Assembly (NCBI RefSeq): GCF_004363315.1
Contig: NZ_SNYL01000010.1
Location: forward strand, 1-64,000
Length of the DNA: 64,000 nucleotides
DNA from: Tepidicella xavieri
GTDB taxonomy: Bacteria; Pseudomonadota; Gammaproteobacteria; Burkholderiales; Burkholderiaceae_C
Direction: 5' to 3'
Part shown: positions 7,680 to 16,091 of the stretch, one piece after another
Numbering within the stretch: position 1 is the first letter of the stretch
How the letters are laid out: each line of letters begins with the position of its first letter
Made by a program: the position numbers and the translations under genes
The notes under the pieces: generated by a model
Told to the model about the DNA's origin: nothing
Databases searched by the model: none
The model's input: only the letters and a program-made list of their open reading frames with translations

Positions 7680-8734
7680 GCTGACTCCACGCCGAACTCA
7701 GCGGCATTGAAGGCAGCCTCCGTCCACTGCACGTTGCCGTTCGGGTTGCGCTCGAACAGCGTGCTCTGCCACGCCAGTTGCTCCTGCAGAATGATGTCGG
7801 GGCTGACGGCGCTTTGCGCACCGCTGACCACGAGGCCTTTGAGCTTGCCCAGACCGGCGTCGGTCTTGCGCGCCAGCATGGTCAGTTGCACGCCGTAGAT
7901 GGCAGGCGTGGCCATCACCGGCAGCGGCTCGACATCGAAGGACTGACGCAGACCGCTGCTTGCCGCACTGATTGCCGTGGCCTCGTCCTCGTCACTGACG
8001 GCTTCCCATGCGGCGGTACCGACCGGACTGGCTGTCCACTGGTTCAGGCTGCCATCGGCCTGAGCCTGCAAGGCATCGACGCGCACGTCGCCAAGAAAGG
8101 TGTTGTTGATCGTGCCGCTGGTGTCGGCAATGTAGAAGTCGTCGACATCGATGGTGAGCGGACAATTCTGACCGGGCACTGCGCCCACGAAAGCCGTGAG
8201 CAGTTGGCCACCGCCCTGGATGGTGTTCTGCGCCGTCATCTGGATGGCCAGGACGCCGTTGATGCGCACCGACAGAATGCCGTTGCTGGTGCCTTGGATG
8301 ACCTGCAACTCGATGTAGTGCCAGCCGCGTGCCGAAGCCGTGGCTACCGAGGTCGAGATCAGCTGCTCGTAACCATACTGCCAGCGGTAGAGCTTGAGCC
8401 GACCGTCCTCGCCAATCTTCACCAAATGCGCGACCTGTGAGTTGGCATCGCGCACGCCGAGCAGCAAGGGTTCGGTGTAGGTGTTCTGGTACGGCACCAC
8501 ACGAATGGCCGCGCCCACGATGAGGCTGGTCTTGGTGGCGTCGAGGTTCTTGACGTAGCCGCCTCCGGAACCTTCCGGCAATCGCAGGGCATAGGAGGAC
8601 GGACGACGGCCATTGATGCGGGTGGCCTGCGGCGACAGGTAGGCCGCCTTGCCGCGCGCCAGCCAAGGATCGCCAAAGCTGTCCACGGCTTGCGGGTCGT
8701 AGTGATCGAAACCGTCGATGAACAGAAGTGCCAT
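7676..8734 (-). CDS. Phage structural protein with lectin-like (LamG/ConA) fold
   Basis: A 352-residue protein starting MALLFIDGFDHYD. The opening and the following beta pattern (GWHYIELQVIQGTSNGILSVRINGVLAIQM, CPLTIDVDDFYIADTSG) are typical of concanavalin/LamG-like jelly rolls used in phage tail and capsid decoration. C-terminally it has an LAWQSTLFERNPNGNVQWTEAAFNAAEFGVE block common to such tail proteins. It lies between tape measure and distal tail genes, so it may be a distal tail or carbohydrate-contact protein. Confidence 0.65.
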   Translation of the reverse strand: MALLFIDGFDHYDPQAVDSFGDPWLARGKAAYLSPQATRINGRRPSSYALRLPEGSGGGYVKNLDATKTSLIVGAAIRVVPYQNTYTEPLLLGVRDANSQVAHLVKIGEDGRLKLYRWQYGYEQLISTSVATASARGWHYIELQVIQGTSNGILSVRINGVLAIQMTAQNTIQGGGQLLTAFVGAVPGQNCPLTIDVDDFYIADTSGTINNTFLGDVRVDALQAQADGSLNQWTASPVGTAAWEAVSDEDEATAISAASSGLRQSFDVEPLPVMATPAIYGVQLTMLARKTDAGLGKLKGLVVSGAQSAVSPDIILQEQLAWQSTLFERNPNGNVQWTEAAFNAAEFGVESA

Positions 8735-8752
8735 TGGACTTTCCCCTGAAAT

Positions 8753-11458
8753 TCAGCCTTGCAGCGCCGCACGGATGGCCCGTGCATTGCGCCCGATGAT
8801 GTTGACGATGACTTTCTCCCCGGCAGGCGACTGCAGGTGGTCGTGGGTGACGCCCGGATCGACCGCGTTGACGATGCGCACCGCCTGGTTCATCTGCGGC
8901 TGCGCGGGCGGCACTTTCACTTGCGGAACCAGACCGCCTGCCGCGAAGGCCAATTCGCCGCCCTTGAAACGTGGGCCTGCCGACAAGCCGTTGAGCGAAT
9001 CGAGAAAGGCCACGCCGACCTGGCGCACGGCGGCCGCCCGCACCACGTACTCGCCTGCGGACAGACGCGCCGGGATCGAATCCGAGGTGGCGCTGCCCGG
9101 CCCGGTGACCAGACCGCCACCCGCGAACTTCTTGATGCCGCCCAAGAGCGCCATCACCGCCGCGACCATCGCCACCATCGCGGCAATGGCCAGCCCCGGG
9201 CCGACGATGGGAATGGATGCCTGCGACGCTGCCGCACCGGCTCCCGCCTTGGCCGCATCCATCGACACCATGGCAGTGGTTTCCGTGGCCTTTTGCGCGA
9301 CCTTGGCGGCGCTGGCCGCCGCATCGACGGTCTGCTCCTGCTGGATGAAACCCAACTTGAGGGCCAGCATCCGCGCCTGCATGGCGATCCACTGCTGGAA
9401 CGGCTGGATCACGATTTGCTGCAGGAAGGTGTCGGCCACCTGCTGAAAAATGCTCGCCAAGGCACTGCGCCAGGTTTGCGCGCCGGTGATCATCCCGTTG
9501 AGCGCACTGCCGAAGCTCTCGCCGATGCGATTCCACAGCGGAGCCATTTCATCGACGGTGAGCCGGGTGCGCTCCAGCTCGTTGCGCCACGCCTGCACGC
9601 GAATCACCGCATCTGGCCCGATGGCCTGCGCGGCTTGCTGCATGGTCGGCAGCAGGCGCTCCATCTCGGCGGCCGATTGCTGCTGCAAGGCCACGATCTG
9701 CTGGCGCGCCTGCGCTTCGGTGAGTAATCCGGCCTGCTGCTGGATGCCGATGGCTTCTTGCGCATTGCGCAGTCGTTCGGTGACCTGTCGCCACTGGGCT
9801 TCCAGCGCCGCCAGATTGGCTTGCGCGGCCTTCACATTGATCAGCCGGTCAATGAGCGACACGCCGTCGGCATCGGCCTCGAGAGCCAGTCGCGCCCGTA
9901 GATCGCGATAGCTGCGTTCGATGGCGGCCTGCCGGTCGGCGTCGGTGGCCGTGCCGGTGATCTGCGCCAGTTCCTCGCGCGCAGCGGAGAGCGCATCGGC
10001 CAGTTCCCGCTCGGCTTGCGCCGCCTTGCGGGCATTGGCCTGCTCGATGTCCGTGCGCCGGTTGTTGAGCGTGATGAGTTCGGCTTCCGCCTTGGCGACT
10101 TCGGCCTTGGCACGCAGGCGGTCGTTCTCTGACTTGCCTGTGGTGGCGACTTGCTGACTGCGGGCCAGCTCCTGCTGCTTGCGGGCGATCTCGGCATCAA
10201 CCTCGCGCTGCTCGATGGCCGTTTTCTGGGTGTAGTAGTCGCGCACCGAAACCAGACGGTCTTCGAGCGCAGCATCCAGCGCAGTTTGTTGCCGGGCCAG
10301 TCCATCCTTGAGCAGCGCAAACTCGGCGTCCAGCTGCGCTTTCATCAGCGTGGTTTGCGCGCTGGTCGTGTCCTGCGCGGGCTTGACGGCTTTGGGCTTG
10401 GTCAGGCGTTGCAGAAGCTCCGGATCGGCCTGAATCTTGGGTGCCTTGACCTCGATGGGCTTGGGATCGAACAGGCTGTCGCGGAAGGACGCCAGTTCAT
10501 CCAGCCGTTTGACCAGATTGCCCTTGAGGTCGGCAATGATGGCCTTGGCCCCGTCGGTGTTGCCCTTGAGCGCTTCGACCGCCGCCGCCACACCGGCACC
10601 AATGGCCTCGCCCAGGGCGACGAAGGCCTTGCCAACCGTGGCGGCACCGAGCGCCAGGGTCTTGAGCACCAGCACCACGCCATCCAGGATTGCGCGCAGC
10701 GTGCCGCCTTGCTTTGCCGACTCGACCATGCCTCCGGCCATGTCGTTCAGGGCGGGCAGCAAGGACGCGATGATCTGGTTGCCGATGCTGGTGGTGGCCA
10801 GCTTCAGCTTGTCGAGCGCATCGTTGAAGTTGCCCGCTTGCGCTGCAGTCTCACTGCTCATCTGCACGCCGAGTGCCTGCATCTCGGCAGCGAGCTCATT
10901 GATGCCGTCGCGCCCTTGATTCAGAAACGGGATCAGCTCGGCTCCCGACTTGCCGAATAGTTGCACGGCCAGGGCGGTTTTCTCCGCACCATCGGGCATG
11001 GCCTTGAAGCGCTCGGCCAGATCCAGCAGCACCTGATCGGTGGCGCGCAGGGTGCCGTCCTGGTTCTTGAACTCGACGCCCACGGCGGAGAATCCGCGCG
11101 CGGCATCCTCCGACCCGGTCGCGGCTTCCAGCATCGTGGTGGACAGCTTGCGCAGGCCCTTCTCGAACGATTCGCCCGAAACACCGGACTGCTCGGCTGC
11201 CGGTTTCCAGACTGAAAGAGTCTCGACGCTGACACCGACACGTTGCGACATCTCATCCAGCGCGTCGCCAGTGTCGATGGCCGATTTCACCATCGCGGTC
11301 AGGCCTGCCACGGAGACAGCCACGCCGAGATTGGCCAGCACGCCGTTGACGCTCTTGGCGGTGTCGGTCAGGCCACCCAAGCCCCGCTTGATCGAGTCGA
11401 AGGCGGTCTTGGTCTGGTCGACGGCGCTGATCAGGATCTGGGCACGGTTGCTTGCCAT
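8753..11458 (-). CDS. Phage tail tape measure protein
   Basis: A 901-residue protein that sets tail length and is ejected with the DNA. Residues about 1-250 form the TP901-type domain (ISAVDQTKTAFDSIKRGLGGL, TAMVKSAIDTGDALDEMSQRVGVSVETL, ALAVQLFGKSGAELIPFL). A long coiled-coil region follows (about 340-620, rich in Ala/Gln/Arg/Glu), then a hydrophobic glycine/alanine stretch (about 760-800) and a C-terminal GGLVTGPGSATSDSIPARLSAGEYVVRAAAV motif. It is the largest late gene and comes right after the tail-chaperone region, the standard order. Its start overlaps the upstream gene's stop by one base. Confidence 0.95.
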   Translation of the reverse strand: MASNRAQILISAVDQTKTAFDSIKRGLGGLTDTAKSVNGVLANLGVAVSVAGLTAMVKSAIDTGDALDEMSQRVGVSVETLSVWKPAAEQSGVSGESFEKGLRKLSTTMLEAATGSEDAARGFSAVGVEFKNQDGTLRATDQVLLDLAERFKAMPDGAEKTALAVQLFGKSGAELIPFLNQGRDGINELAAEMQALGVQMSSETAAQAGNFNDALDKLKLATTSIGNQIIASLLPALNDMAGGMVESAKQGGTLRAILDGVVLVLKTLALGAATVGKAFVALGEAIGAGVAAAVEALKGNTDGAKAIIADLKGNLVKRLDELASFRDSLFDPKPIEVKAPKIQADPELLQRLTKPKAVKPAQDTTSAQTTLMKAQLDAEFALLKDGLARQQTALDAALEDRLVSVRDYYTQKTAIEQREVDAEIARKQQELARSQQVATTGKSENDRLRAKAEVAKAEAELITLNNRRTDIEQANARKAAQAERELADALSAAREELAQITGTATDADRQAAIERSYRDLRARLALEADADGVSLIDRLINVKAAQANLAALEAQWRQVTERLRNAQEAIGIQQQAGLLTEAQARQQIVALQQQSAAEMERLLPTMQQAAQAIGPDAVIRVQAWRNELERTRLTVDEMAPLWNRIGESFGSALNGMITGAQTWRSALASIFQQVADTFLQQIVIQPFQQWIAMQARMLALKLGFIQQEQTVDAAASAAKVAQKATETTAMVSMDAAKAGAGAAASQASIPIVGPGLAIAAMVAMVAAVMALLGGIKKFAGGGLVTGPGSATSDSIPARLSAGEYVVRAAAVRQVGVAFLDSLNGLSAGPRFKGGELAFAAGGLVPQVKVPPAQPQMNQAVRIVNAVDPGVTHDHLQSPAGEKVIVNIIGRNARAIRAALQG

Positions 11459-12099
11459 CAGACTTTGTCCAGTTCTTGTTGAATCGCCCGCGCCAAGGCA
11501 GGCAGCGCGCGTTGCACGCCACCCGCCAGATTCAGTCGCCGTTTGAGATCGACGCGGCGGACCAACATTGCGATGGGAATCTCCTGGCCACGCTTGATCT
11601 GTTTTGCGCCAGTCCGGGCACGTTCGGCGCGCTTGAAGCGGCCCAGCTGCGCAGCGTTCTCTTTGATGTTCTCGGCCATCAGCAGCACGCGACCGTTCTT
11701 CTCGATGAAGAAGGCATTGCCCGAGCGCATCAGGCCGTCAATGACCGCCTTGAAGCGCTTGGGGCCGATGCGCCCGGGCAGCAGCGGGATCAACAGATTG
11801 CCACTGACCGTGCCGCCTTTTTCATGGATGCCCAGCCACGGAATCTTGCTGCCCACCCACAGGGCAGGCAGTTCCGTGGGCTTCTTGTCGAACACCTTGA
11901 CGCCCATCGAGGAGATGAAACTGTTGCGCTTGACGGTGAAGGCCGTGCGCATCTCGGATCGCGCGGCGTCACGCACTTCACGCCCGCCCGATTGCATGCC
12001 TTTGGCGACGGCGGTGTGGATGGCACGACGCCGCTCGGTGCTCCATGCTGCCAACTGGCGGGGATCGAGCAGCCCGGTGGTGGTGAGGGAGAGACGCAT
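11458..12099 (-). CDS. Phage tail-associated protein (DUF6441-like)
   Basis: A 213-residue basic protein beginning MRLSLTTTGLLDPRQLAAW. It contains a VREVRDAARSEMRTAF-type helix, a WLGIHEKGGTVSG segment and an Arg/Lys-rich C-terminal half. Proteins of this pattern (DUF6441 type) lie upstream of the tape measure in siphophages; their biochemical role is unknown, and a minor tail or tail-completion role is possible. The gene abuts the tape measure and is 4 bp from the small upstream frame. Confidence 0.6.
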   Translation of the reverse strand: MRLSLTTTGLLDPRQLAAWSTERRRAIHTAVAKGMQSGGREVRDAARSEMRTAFTVKRNSFISSMGVKVFDKKPTELPALWVGSKIPWLGIHEKGGTVSGNLLIPLLPGRIGPKRFKAVIDGLMRSGNAFFIEKNGRVLLMAENIKENAAQLGRFKRAERARTGAKQIKRGQEIPIAMLVRRVDLKRRLNLAGGVQRALPALARAIQQELDKV

Positions 12100-12103
12100 G
12101 GCA

Positions 12104-12259
12104 TCAGTTCTTCAGCAGATCGCGTTGCAGGTGCTCGATGCTGCGTCTGTCGCCCTGCGCTGCCACGGCATGAATGCCGAGCAGCTGGGCCAGTTGCTGC
12201 CGCTCGATCTGTCCGTCGGCATTCAGAAAGGCTTGCGCCTGCGTGAGCGTGTAGGCCAT
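12104..12259 (-). CDS. Small frame after the tail chaperone (possible gpT-like extension)
   Basis: A 51-residue frame starting MAYTLTQAQAFLNADGQIERQQLAQLLG, followed by a helical C-terminus. The same frame is open well upstream and overlaps the 3' end of the 138-aa gene in the -1 frame. It could therefore be an independent protein from the ATG or, as in lambda G/GT, the second half of a frameshift product. No perfect slippery heptamer was seen. Confidence 0.5.
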   Translation of the reverse strand: MAYTLTQAQAFLNADGQIERQQLAQLLGIHAVAAQGDRRSIEHLQRDLLKN

Positions 12260-12288
12260 GACGTCGCCCAGGCGGTGCCCGGCGCGGA

Positions 12289-12705
12289 TCAGGCGGGCGA
12301 CGGCACTATCCCACCCACATTGCCAGCCGAGTTCGTCAGTGAGCGCAGCGTCGGCGCGAGTCGCTGGGCCGCGCCCTGAATCGCCGGGACGACGTGCGCC
12401 ACGAAAAAATCCGCGTTGACCTCGAACACGGCGGCGGCCAGTTGCACGGCGTCCGCAAGATGAAGGTCGTTGATCCACGCACGCTCGCGTCGGGTGGTGA
12501 TCGCCAGCAGGTCGAGCACGGCCTCACCGTGCCGCCCGAGCAGCGCGAGCCAATCCGGCTCGGCCGAGAGGTCGGCTGCGATGGGCCGCACCGCGGCGAG
12601 TAGCCGCGGCAACTCGCCCAGGCGGATCGGCGTGAGCTCGACGGACACACCGGCCACCGTGACCACCTGGGGCATGGGTGGGAATGTCTTGAAGTCATCC
12701 ATCAC
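12289..12705 (-). CDS. Candidate tail assembly chaperone (gpG-like)
   Basis: A 138-residue acidic, helical protein. The first codons read GTG-ATG-GAT-GAC; the GTG overlaps the stop of the tail-tube gene (GTGA), and the ATG at 12702 is an alternative start. The N-terminal half (MPQVVTVAGVSVELTPIRLGELPRLLAAVRPIA) and the rest resemble small chaperones that coat the tape measure before tube assembly. The identification rests mainly on its place between the tail tube and the tape measure and on the overlapping -1 frame downstream. Confidence 0.6.
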   Translation of the reverse strand: MMDDFKTFPPMPQVVTVAGVSVELTPIRLGELPRLLAAVRPIAADLSAEPDWLALLGRHGEAVLDLLAITTRRERAWINDLHLADAVQLAAAVFEVNADFFVAHVVPAIQGAAQRLAPTLRSLTNSAGNVGGIVPSPA

Positions 12706-13454
12706 AGCAGCACCAGACGGCCGAACTGACCGAGATCACCGCCCACTGGCTTGGTCAGATCCGCCAGCACCTGGCCCGACAGCTCGAACTTCAGCAGTTC
12801 GTCCGTGATGATCGAGAGTTCCTTGGCCGGGTTGATGGCCACGCGGTACAGGTCGATCACCACCTCGCGGTTGCCGTCGGCAGTATTGAGCCCCTCGAAG
12901 CGAATCCATCGCTCGGGCAGCGGCTGGGTGAACATCGCCGTGCTCTGCGCCGCACCATAGGCGTAATCGACCGTGAACGGCTCGGTGTACGGGCCGCCCG
13001 ACGTGGCATCCAGAATCACCAGCGAGCCGTGCTTGGCATTGACGCTGTATTGGCTGGCCGGGAGCGTCTTGGGCGTGGCATCGGAGTCCTGGATCTGCAC
13101 GGCCGAGACGTTCTGCATGGCCAGCGGGTACAGACTGCCCGGCGTGACCGGGAGGGGCAATGCTTCGCCAGTCACCGTACCGGGAGTGATCGTGGTCGTG
13201 GTGCCATAGAGCGCGAGCGCCAGATTGGTGGCGATCAGCTCTTCCAGCGTGCAGGCGAACTCGCCTTTCTTGGTCTTGATGAGTTGCAGGTCGGTCAGGC
13301 GCTGCCCCGACTGCGCTTCCTGGTGCTCGATGGTGTCCACCGACAGCGACACCTTCAGTTCGGGCACGTTGCCGACGAAGGTCAGCCCGGCCGGGTTGCC
13401 AAGCTCATCACGTGCGCCGATATAGACGCGGCCTTGTCCGGAAAAGTAAGCCAT
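12702..13454 (-). CDS. Major tail tube protein
   Basis: A 250-residue protein beginning MAYFSGQGRVYIGARDELGNPAGLTFVGNVPELKVSLSV. The N-terminus (IGARD..GNP..L..VGNVPELK.S) and the segment HQEAQSGQRLTDLQLIKTKKGEF are characteristic of siphophage tail tube proteins, which stack as hexameric rings along the tape measure. It has no membrane segment. It precedes the chaperone candidate, to which it is coupled by a GTGA overlap, and follows the small DUF7210-like gene at 2 bp. Confidence 0.85.
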   Translation of the reverse strand: MAYFSGQGRVYIGARDELGNPAGLTFVGNVPELKVSLSVDTIEHQEAQSGQRLTDLQLIKTKKGEFACTLEELIATNLALALYGTTTTITPGTVTGEALPLPVTPGSLYPLAMQNVSAVQIQDSDATPKTLPASQYSVNAKHGSLVILDATSGGPYTEPFTVDYAYGAAQSTAMFTQPLPERWIRFEGLNTADGNREVVIDLYRVAINPAKELSIITDELLKFELSGQVLADLTKPVGGDLGQFGRLVLL

Positions 13455-13456
13455 GT

Positions 13457-13660
13457 TCAGTCTCCTTGGGTGGCTGCAGTGGTGGAAACACCGGACGTGG
13501 CATCACGGCGGGTGGTTTTGGAATCGGTGGCAGTGGTGGCCGCTTTGGCCGTGCCTTGGGCGATCAGCCAACGGGCGCTGGCGTCATTCAGATCAAGGCG
13601 ATCACCCACGGCGAGGCGCTTGCCTGCGTGGGTATGGGGTTTCAACAGTTCGATGTGCAT
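13457..13660 (-). CDS. Small phage protein (DUF7210-like)
   Basis: A 67-residue protein beginning MHIELLKPHTHAGKRLAVGDRLDL. The pattern (K.HTHAG....GD.L.L....A.WL..QG.A) matches the short DUF7210-type proteins encoded near head-tail joining genes of phages; their role is unknown. A Thr/Ala/Ser-rich tail follows the conserved core. The start is fixed by this core; a longer frame upstream is a shadow of the neighbour. Confidence 0.7.
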   Translation of the reverse strand: MHIELLKPHTHAGKRLAVGDRLDLNDASARWLIAQGTAKAATTATDSKTTRRDATSGVSTTAATQGD

Positions 13661-13667
13661 TGGGGAT

Positions 13668-14093
13668 TCATCCTGTTTGGGTAAGGTCGATGGCGTGGGT
13701 GCGGTAGCGGATTTCGTAGCGGGCGGGCAGCGCGACAGCCCCGGCGTCGGCGTCGTCGAATTCCCATTCGCAGTCGATCTCGCGCACGGCGATGGCCAGC
13801 CCGCCCAGATTCGGGTCGGCGAGCATTGCCGCGTGGGCCGCGACCAGCGCTTGGTCGGCGACGTCGAAGGCATCCGCGCCGCGTGCCACCACGGCGAGCC
13901 GGACGACCAGCAGCCGGTCGACGAGGTGGTTGGCGTGGGCGGTGATGCTGTCGCCATCGACGAACAGCAGCAGCGCCGGACTGGCCTCGCGGGTGACCGG
14001 CACGGCAGGCATGCGCAGCACCGGGATCGGGGCAATCGCATGGCCTAAGCGCGTGACGACCTCCCGCAAGACGCGCTCGCGGATGGAGTTCAT
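13668..14093 (-). CDS. Phage head-tail / tail-completion protein
   Basis: A 141-residue protein starting MNSIRERVLREVVTRLGHAI. The alpha/beta pattern (an N-terminal helix, then PALLLFVDGDSITAHANH, RLLVVRLAVVARG and a closing VALPARYEIRYRTHAIDLTQ) and the position between gpFII-like and tail-tube genes fit a tail-terminator or minor tail protein (lambda gpU/gpZ region). The family is not certain. An upstream in-frame Met exists, but this ATG has the better context and matches the conserved start. Confidence 0.6.
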   Translation of the reverse strand: MNSIRERVLREVVTRLGHAIAPIPVLRMPAVPVTREASPALLLFVDGDSITAHANHLVDRLLVVRLAVVARGADAFDVADQALVAAHAAMLADPNLGGLAIAVREIDCEWEFDDADAGAVALPARYEIRYRTHAIDLTQTG

Positions 14094-14103
14094 GGGGCGT
14101 TCC

Positions 14104-14382
14104 TCAGAGTTGGGAGAGCGAGGCGCGACGCTCGGAGCCGTCGCCGATGGCACTCACGTCGCGCACCCGGTAGCTGTGGCCTGCCACCTCGACCATGTCC
14201 CCAACGGCCAGCGTCAGCCAGGACGCCGGGTAGTCGATCTGGTAGTCCCGCGACAGTGCGAAACCATCCAGCACGGTTTCGTCCGGCGCACGAAAGGCGC
14301 AGTGCACCGTGTTGCCTGCCACCGTGACGGCGGTGAGCAATCCGGCGTTGCGCGCCGCCTCGTAGAGCGTGACGACATCCAT
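14104..14382 (-). CDS. Head-tail attachment protein (gpFII-like)
   Basis: A 92-residue protein starting MDVVTLYEAARNAGLL. The C-terminal beta pattern (DYQIDYPASWLTLAVGDMVEVAGHSYRVRDVSAIGDGSERRASL) is the lambda gpFII-type fold that joins the filled head to the tail. Its start overlaps the stop of the major capsid gene by 4 bp (ATGA), so capsid and joining protein are translationally coupled. Confidence 0.75.
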   Translation of the reverse strand: MDVVTLYEAARNAGLLTAVTVAGNTVHCAFRAPDETVLDGFALSRDYQIDYPASWLTLAVGDMVEVAGHSYRVRDVSAIGDGSERRASLSQL

Positions 14383-15386
14383 CAGGACGCCAGCACCTTC
14401 ACCAGTACCGCAGGCCGGTGGCACATCGGCAGCGGGTTGGACTGCGTGTGCAGATCGGTGCCCCGGTCGAACTTGCGCGGTTCCTGCTTGGCGTACAGCG
14501 GCTGGCCCAGTGTGTTGGCCGTTTCGTTGAAGTCGGCAGGCGCGAAGTACGTGGCGAAGGTGTCCACCGTGCCTAGCGGAAAGGCGTGGCCTTCGCCTGC
14601 TTCGATGAATCGGCGCACGTTGTCGTCGCCATCGCTGGCTTCGCCTGCGTATTCCTCGAAGGTGATGCCGCAAAACGGGAAGCCCGAACGCATATCAGTG
14701 CGCAGCACCTGTCCGTCCTGCCAGCGATGGTAGGCTTCGATCACCTTCTCGTGGCTGGTGAAGGCGTCGAAGAACTCCGGTGACACGAGGCAATGCACGC
14801 CTGTCATCCGTTCACCCTTGAGGTTCTTTTCCATGTGGCGCTTGAGATCGAGACACTTCTTTTTGATGTCGGTGCCCGCGTTAGTCAGCTGGAAATTGAC
14901 CACCTTCGGCGTGATCTCGAACAGGTCGAACAGGTCGTACAGCTGCGATCCATCGGCATCGAGGATGATGCCCTTGAGCGCGCCGATGCGCAGATGCTCG
15001 AGCGTGATCGCGTGCTTGTTGCGCATTGTCTGCAGATGCTCAGCCATCACTGTTGCGATGGTCTGCACTTCGGTTTCCGAGCCGAAGGCGCGGATGCCTT
15101 GCACTTCCTCCGGCAGCACCACGTCATCGTGCGGGATGTGCGGAATGGCAAAGGAGCGCAGCTTGCGCTTGCCGCGCACGCCAACCGTTCCGGGCGAACC
15201 CACCGGCATCGTCGGCAGCAGTGTCAGGACGCCGTTCTTTTCCTCGACGGCCACCGAACGAAAGCGCACCGGCTTGGGCGGGAACAGGCCCATGCTTTCC
15301 ATCAACCCGTAGTTGTTGGGCAGGATGTTGATGGCAGCGGTCAGCGCCGACATCGAGAACGCGGGATTCTCGAAAACGTTGTTCAT
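14382..15386 (-). CDS. Major capsid protein (lambda gpE family)
   Basis: A 334-residue protein starting MNNVFENPAFSMSALTAAINILPN. The first 60 residues (LTAAINILPNNYGLMESMGLFPPKPVRFRSVAVEEKNGVL), the central LPEEVQGIRAFGSETEVQTIATVMAEHLQTM and the C-terminal GTVDTFATYFAPADFNETANTLGQPLYAKQ block are classic gpE-family (PF03864) signatures; this HK97-fold protein builds the icosahedral shell. The annotated ATG follows a Shine-Dalgarno-like AAAGGAG; a 30-codon upstream extension of the frame lacks such support. It is 2 bp from the gpD-like decoration gene, as in lambda. Confidence 0.95.
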   Translation of the reverse strand: MNNVFENPAFSMSALTAAINILPNNYGLMESMGLFPPKPVRFRSVAVEEKNGVLTLLPTMPVGSPGTVGVRGKRKLRSFAIPHIPHDDVVLPEEVQGIRAFGSETEVQTIATVMAEHLQTMRNKHAITLEHLRIGALKGIILDADGSQLYDLFDLFEITPKVVNFQLTNAGTDIKKKCLDLKRHMEKNLKGERMTGVHCLVSPEFFDAFTSHEKVIEAYHRWQDGQVLRTDMRSGFPFCGITFEEYAGEASDGDDNVRRFIEAGEGHAFPLGTVDTFATYFAPADFNETANTLGQPLYAKQEPRKFDRGTDLHTQSNPLPMCHRPAVLVKVLAS

Positions 15387-15388
15387 GG

Positions 15389-15766
15389 TCAGACTCCTTT
15401 GCGAACGAGGATGCCGAGGCTCTTGAGTTGCGCGATGGCAGCCTGTTTTTCGGCGGCGGTGATGGTGGCGGGCCACACCAGGGCGTGATCGGCGATGATG
15501 GCGTGGCGGGCCAGCATCAGCCCGTCCTCGCGGTCGATGAGCGTGGCGTCCACGGCCTGCATCAGCACGCCTGCGGCGTACTGGCTGCCATCGGTGGCCG
15601 ATGGGTCGATCTGCTTGATCTTGCCGGTGGCGGTCACCAGACCGACCACTGTGCCCAGCGGCAGGTTTTGGCCTGCGCCCACGGTGATCTGGTCGCGCGA
15701 GTAGAGGTTCGGCGCTTCGTATTTCAGAAGATCGCCGAGGTTGAGGCCTTCAGTGACGACGGGCAT
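15389..15766 (-). CDS. Capsid decoration protein (lambda gpD family)
   Basis: A 125-residue protein. The pattern EAPNLYSRDQITVGAGQNLPLGTVVGLVTATGKIKQIDPSATDGSQYAAGVLMQAVDA is the gpD-type head decoration domain (PF02924), which trims the expanded capsid and stabilises it against the packed genome. Length and order (protease, decoration, major capsid) match lambda. The C-terminal helix (ITAAEKQAAIAQLKSLGILVRKGV) is also typical. Confidence 0.9.
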   Translation of the reverse strand: MPVVTEGLNLGDLLKYEAPNLYSRDQITVGAGQNLPLGTVVGLVTATGKIKQIDPSATDGSQYAAGVLMQAVDATLIDREDGLMLARHAIIADHALVWPATITAAEKQAAIAQLKSLGILVRKGV

Positions 15767-15767
15767 G

Positions 15768-16091
15768 TCACTTCTCCAGTCCGGCGCGGGCGCGAGCGGC
15801 CAGCACCAAGGGGTTGTCGTTGAGGGATTGCGCCGCCGAGGTGGCAGCGTTCGGGGTGATCAGGCTGCTGATCTCCTGCCCGGTGGCGCGCGCCGTCAGC
15901 AGATGGCGGCGCACCGTGGCTGCCGGGGTGCGCGTTGCCAGAAAACCGGCAATGCGTTCGGGACATCCCGCCAGTGCGCACAGTTCGGCGACCTCCTGCG
16001 CGTCCTCGATGGTCATCTGCGGGGGCGTGCCATCAACGCGATCAGCATCAGCGCCAACCCCAGGGTCAGCAGTGGTTCCGGGTTCATTCAT
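15768..16091 (-). CDS. Nested scaffolding protein (Nu3-like), internal start in protease gene
   Basis: An in-frame ATG at codon 296 of the protease gene is preceded by GGAG with a 7-nt gap (TGGAGCATTTCATG), a good ribosome binding site. The 107-residue product (MNEPGTTADPGVGADADRV, then an acidic and helical tail) corresponds to the scaffold part of the protein, as lambda Nu3 is the C-terminal part of gpC. Expression of the short form is inferred, not shown. Confidence 0.6.
   Translation of the reverse strand: MNEPGTTADPGVGADADRVDGTPPQMTIEDAQEVAELCALAGCPERIAGFLATRTPAATVRRHLLTARATGQEISSLITPNAATSAAQSLNDNPLVLAARARAGLEK

Noticed and set aside
7992-9536. 514-aa minus-strand open frame
   Set aside because: Low-complexity Arg/Gly/His composition; it is an alternate frame of the lectin-like and tape measure genes.
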